A program made the position numbers and the translations under genes. Under the pieces are notes generated by a model. The model was not told the origin of the DNA and made no database searches. It saw nothing but the letters and a program-made list of their open reading frames with translations. From Chloroflexota bacterium (GTDB lineage: Bacteria; Chloroflexota; Anaerolineae; JACRMK01), in contig JACQEC010000026.1 of assembly GCA_016200765.1 (NCBI GenBank), positions 1 through 6,170 on the forward strand: a stretch of 6,170 nucleotides of DNA, in the 5' to 3' direction. Below, in pieces: positions 5,774 to 6,170 of this stretch (the stretch's first letter is position 1; each line of letters opens with the position of its first letter).

Positions 5774-6170
5774 TCATGCCGCTTCGGGTACCAGCTCCCG
5801 ATCATAGACCGATTCACAAACCGTACATTTGACCTTGTCCTTGGTGGCGACCACCATCAAGCCGCCGTCTTTGGGGCATCGCTGCGGCACGGGCCGGTTC
5901 CACGACGCAAAATCGCAGGCGGGATAGTTCGCACAGCCGTAGAAAAAGCGCCCGCGCTTCGTCTTGCGCTCGACGATCTCGCCGCCATCCTTCGGGCAGG
6001 CCACTCCAATCTTGTTCAACAGCGGCTTGGAGTTCTTGCATTCCGGGAAACCGCTACACGAAATAAACCGCCCAAAGCGCCCGCGCTTGATGACCATCGG
6101 CCTGCCACAGACTTCGCACAACTCACCGGTCGGCTCGGCGTCTACGCTCAGGTTCGGCATCAGCCGCTCG
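5774..6170 (-). CDS. topA: DNA topoisomerase I, C-terminal zinc-ribbon region (5' part outside window)
   Basis: Type IA topoisomerase that relaxes negative supercoils. Only the last 130 or so residues are inside the window; the catalytic domains lie beyond the right edge and the frame stays open to position 6170. Counting from the internal Met at 6160, three zinc-ribbon repeats are visible. Ribbon 1 is C15, C18, C35, C41 (CEVCGRP and CSGFPEC, with the family signature KRGRFGRFISC between). Ribbon 2 is C55, C76, C82 (CPKDGG, RGRFFYGCANYPAC). Ribbon 3 is C95, C112, C115 (CPKDGG, CTVC). Ribbons 2 and 3 each have Asp where the second Cys of the first knuckle is expected. The stop TGA 5776-5774 is 19 nt before xerC, so the two genes are very likely co-transcribed. 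The Met at 6160 is not a start: the frame continues upstream as ERL. Confidence 0.93.
   Translation of the reverse strand, partial: ERLMPNLSVDAEPTGELCEVCGRPMVIKRGRFGRFISCSGFPECKNSKPLLNKIGVACPKDGGEIVERKTKRGRFFYGCANYPACDFASWNRPVPQRCPKDGGLMVVATKDKVKCTVCESVYDRELVPEAA

Noticed and set aside
5755..5817. Extended xerC start at 5817
   Set aside because: The extra 21 residues are read through the last codons of topA in another frame, while ATG 5754 has a ribosome-binding site and the normal Xer N-terminus.
4765..5832. Plus-strand open frame (355 codons) opposite xerC
   Set aside because: It is an antisense shadow of a recombinase with a complete catalytic set. It has no motif and no ribosome-binding site.

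Overview
Every supported gene lies on the minus strand, so the window reads right to left. Base composition is GC-rich. Phylum-level placement is inference. The proline dehydrogenase is the short monofunctional type of the Deinococcus-Thermus, Chloroflexota and Gram-positive groups. The topA-xerC order and the paralogous 'GEFLGECGVGISE ... VTAFEVWLFDK' proteins resemble what I recall from Chloroflexota (Anaerolineae-like) genomes. No rRNA, tRNA, CRISPR array, insertion sequence or phage gene is visible.

Layout in transcription order. (1) 6170-5774: the 3' end of topA, encoding the zinc-ribbon tail of DNA topoisomerase I. (2) 5754-4756: a complete XerC/XerD-type tyrosine recombinase, starting 19 nt after topA. 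(3) 4772-3819: an M24 Xaa-Pro peptidase that overlaps xerC by 17 nt. Its 3' end is damaged: the reading frame stops early, and the true family C-terminus (RYEDVALIRDDD..., 3840-3766) lies just downstream in another frame. About 70 nt, including one metal-ligand glutamate, appears to be missing. These three genes look like one housekeeping operon. (4) 3769-3731: a strong sigma70-type promoter overlapping the last codons of the peptidase, with an inverted repeat at its start point. It drives a two-gene unit: 3621-2479 (two-helix membrane protein with an uncharacterised cytoplasmic C-terminal domain) and 2386-1790 (soluble paralogue of that domain). A textbook intrinsic terminator closes the unit at 1771-1739. 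(5) 1711-779: proline dehydrogenase. (6) 738-1: an SDR oxidoreductase of the DHRS4-like type, cut by the window edge, with a possible leaderless promoter in front.

How the genes fit together. TopA and Xer both act on chromosome topology and segregation, and the M24 peptidase rides in the same operon. PRODH starts proline catabolism, but its usual partner P5C dehydrogenase is not in the window. The paralogous pair is the only real unknown. Its C-terminal domain is about 74% identical between the two copies by hand alignment, and the shorter copy looks like a duplicate that lost both membrane helices. It is the best candidate for undescribed biology here, but nothing in the sequence shows its function.

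No stretch longer than 300 bases lacks a gene. The gaps are 739-778, 1712-1789, 2387-2478, 3622-3765 and 5755-5773, and their contents are described in the features.
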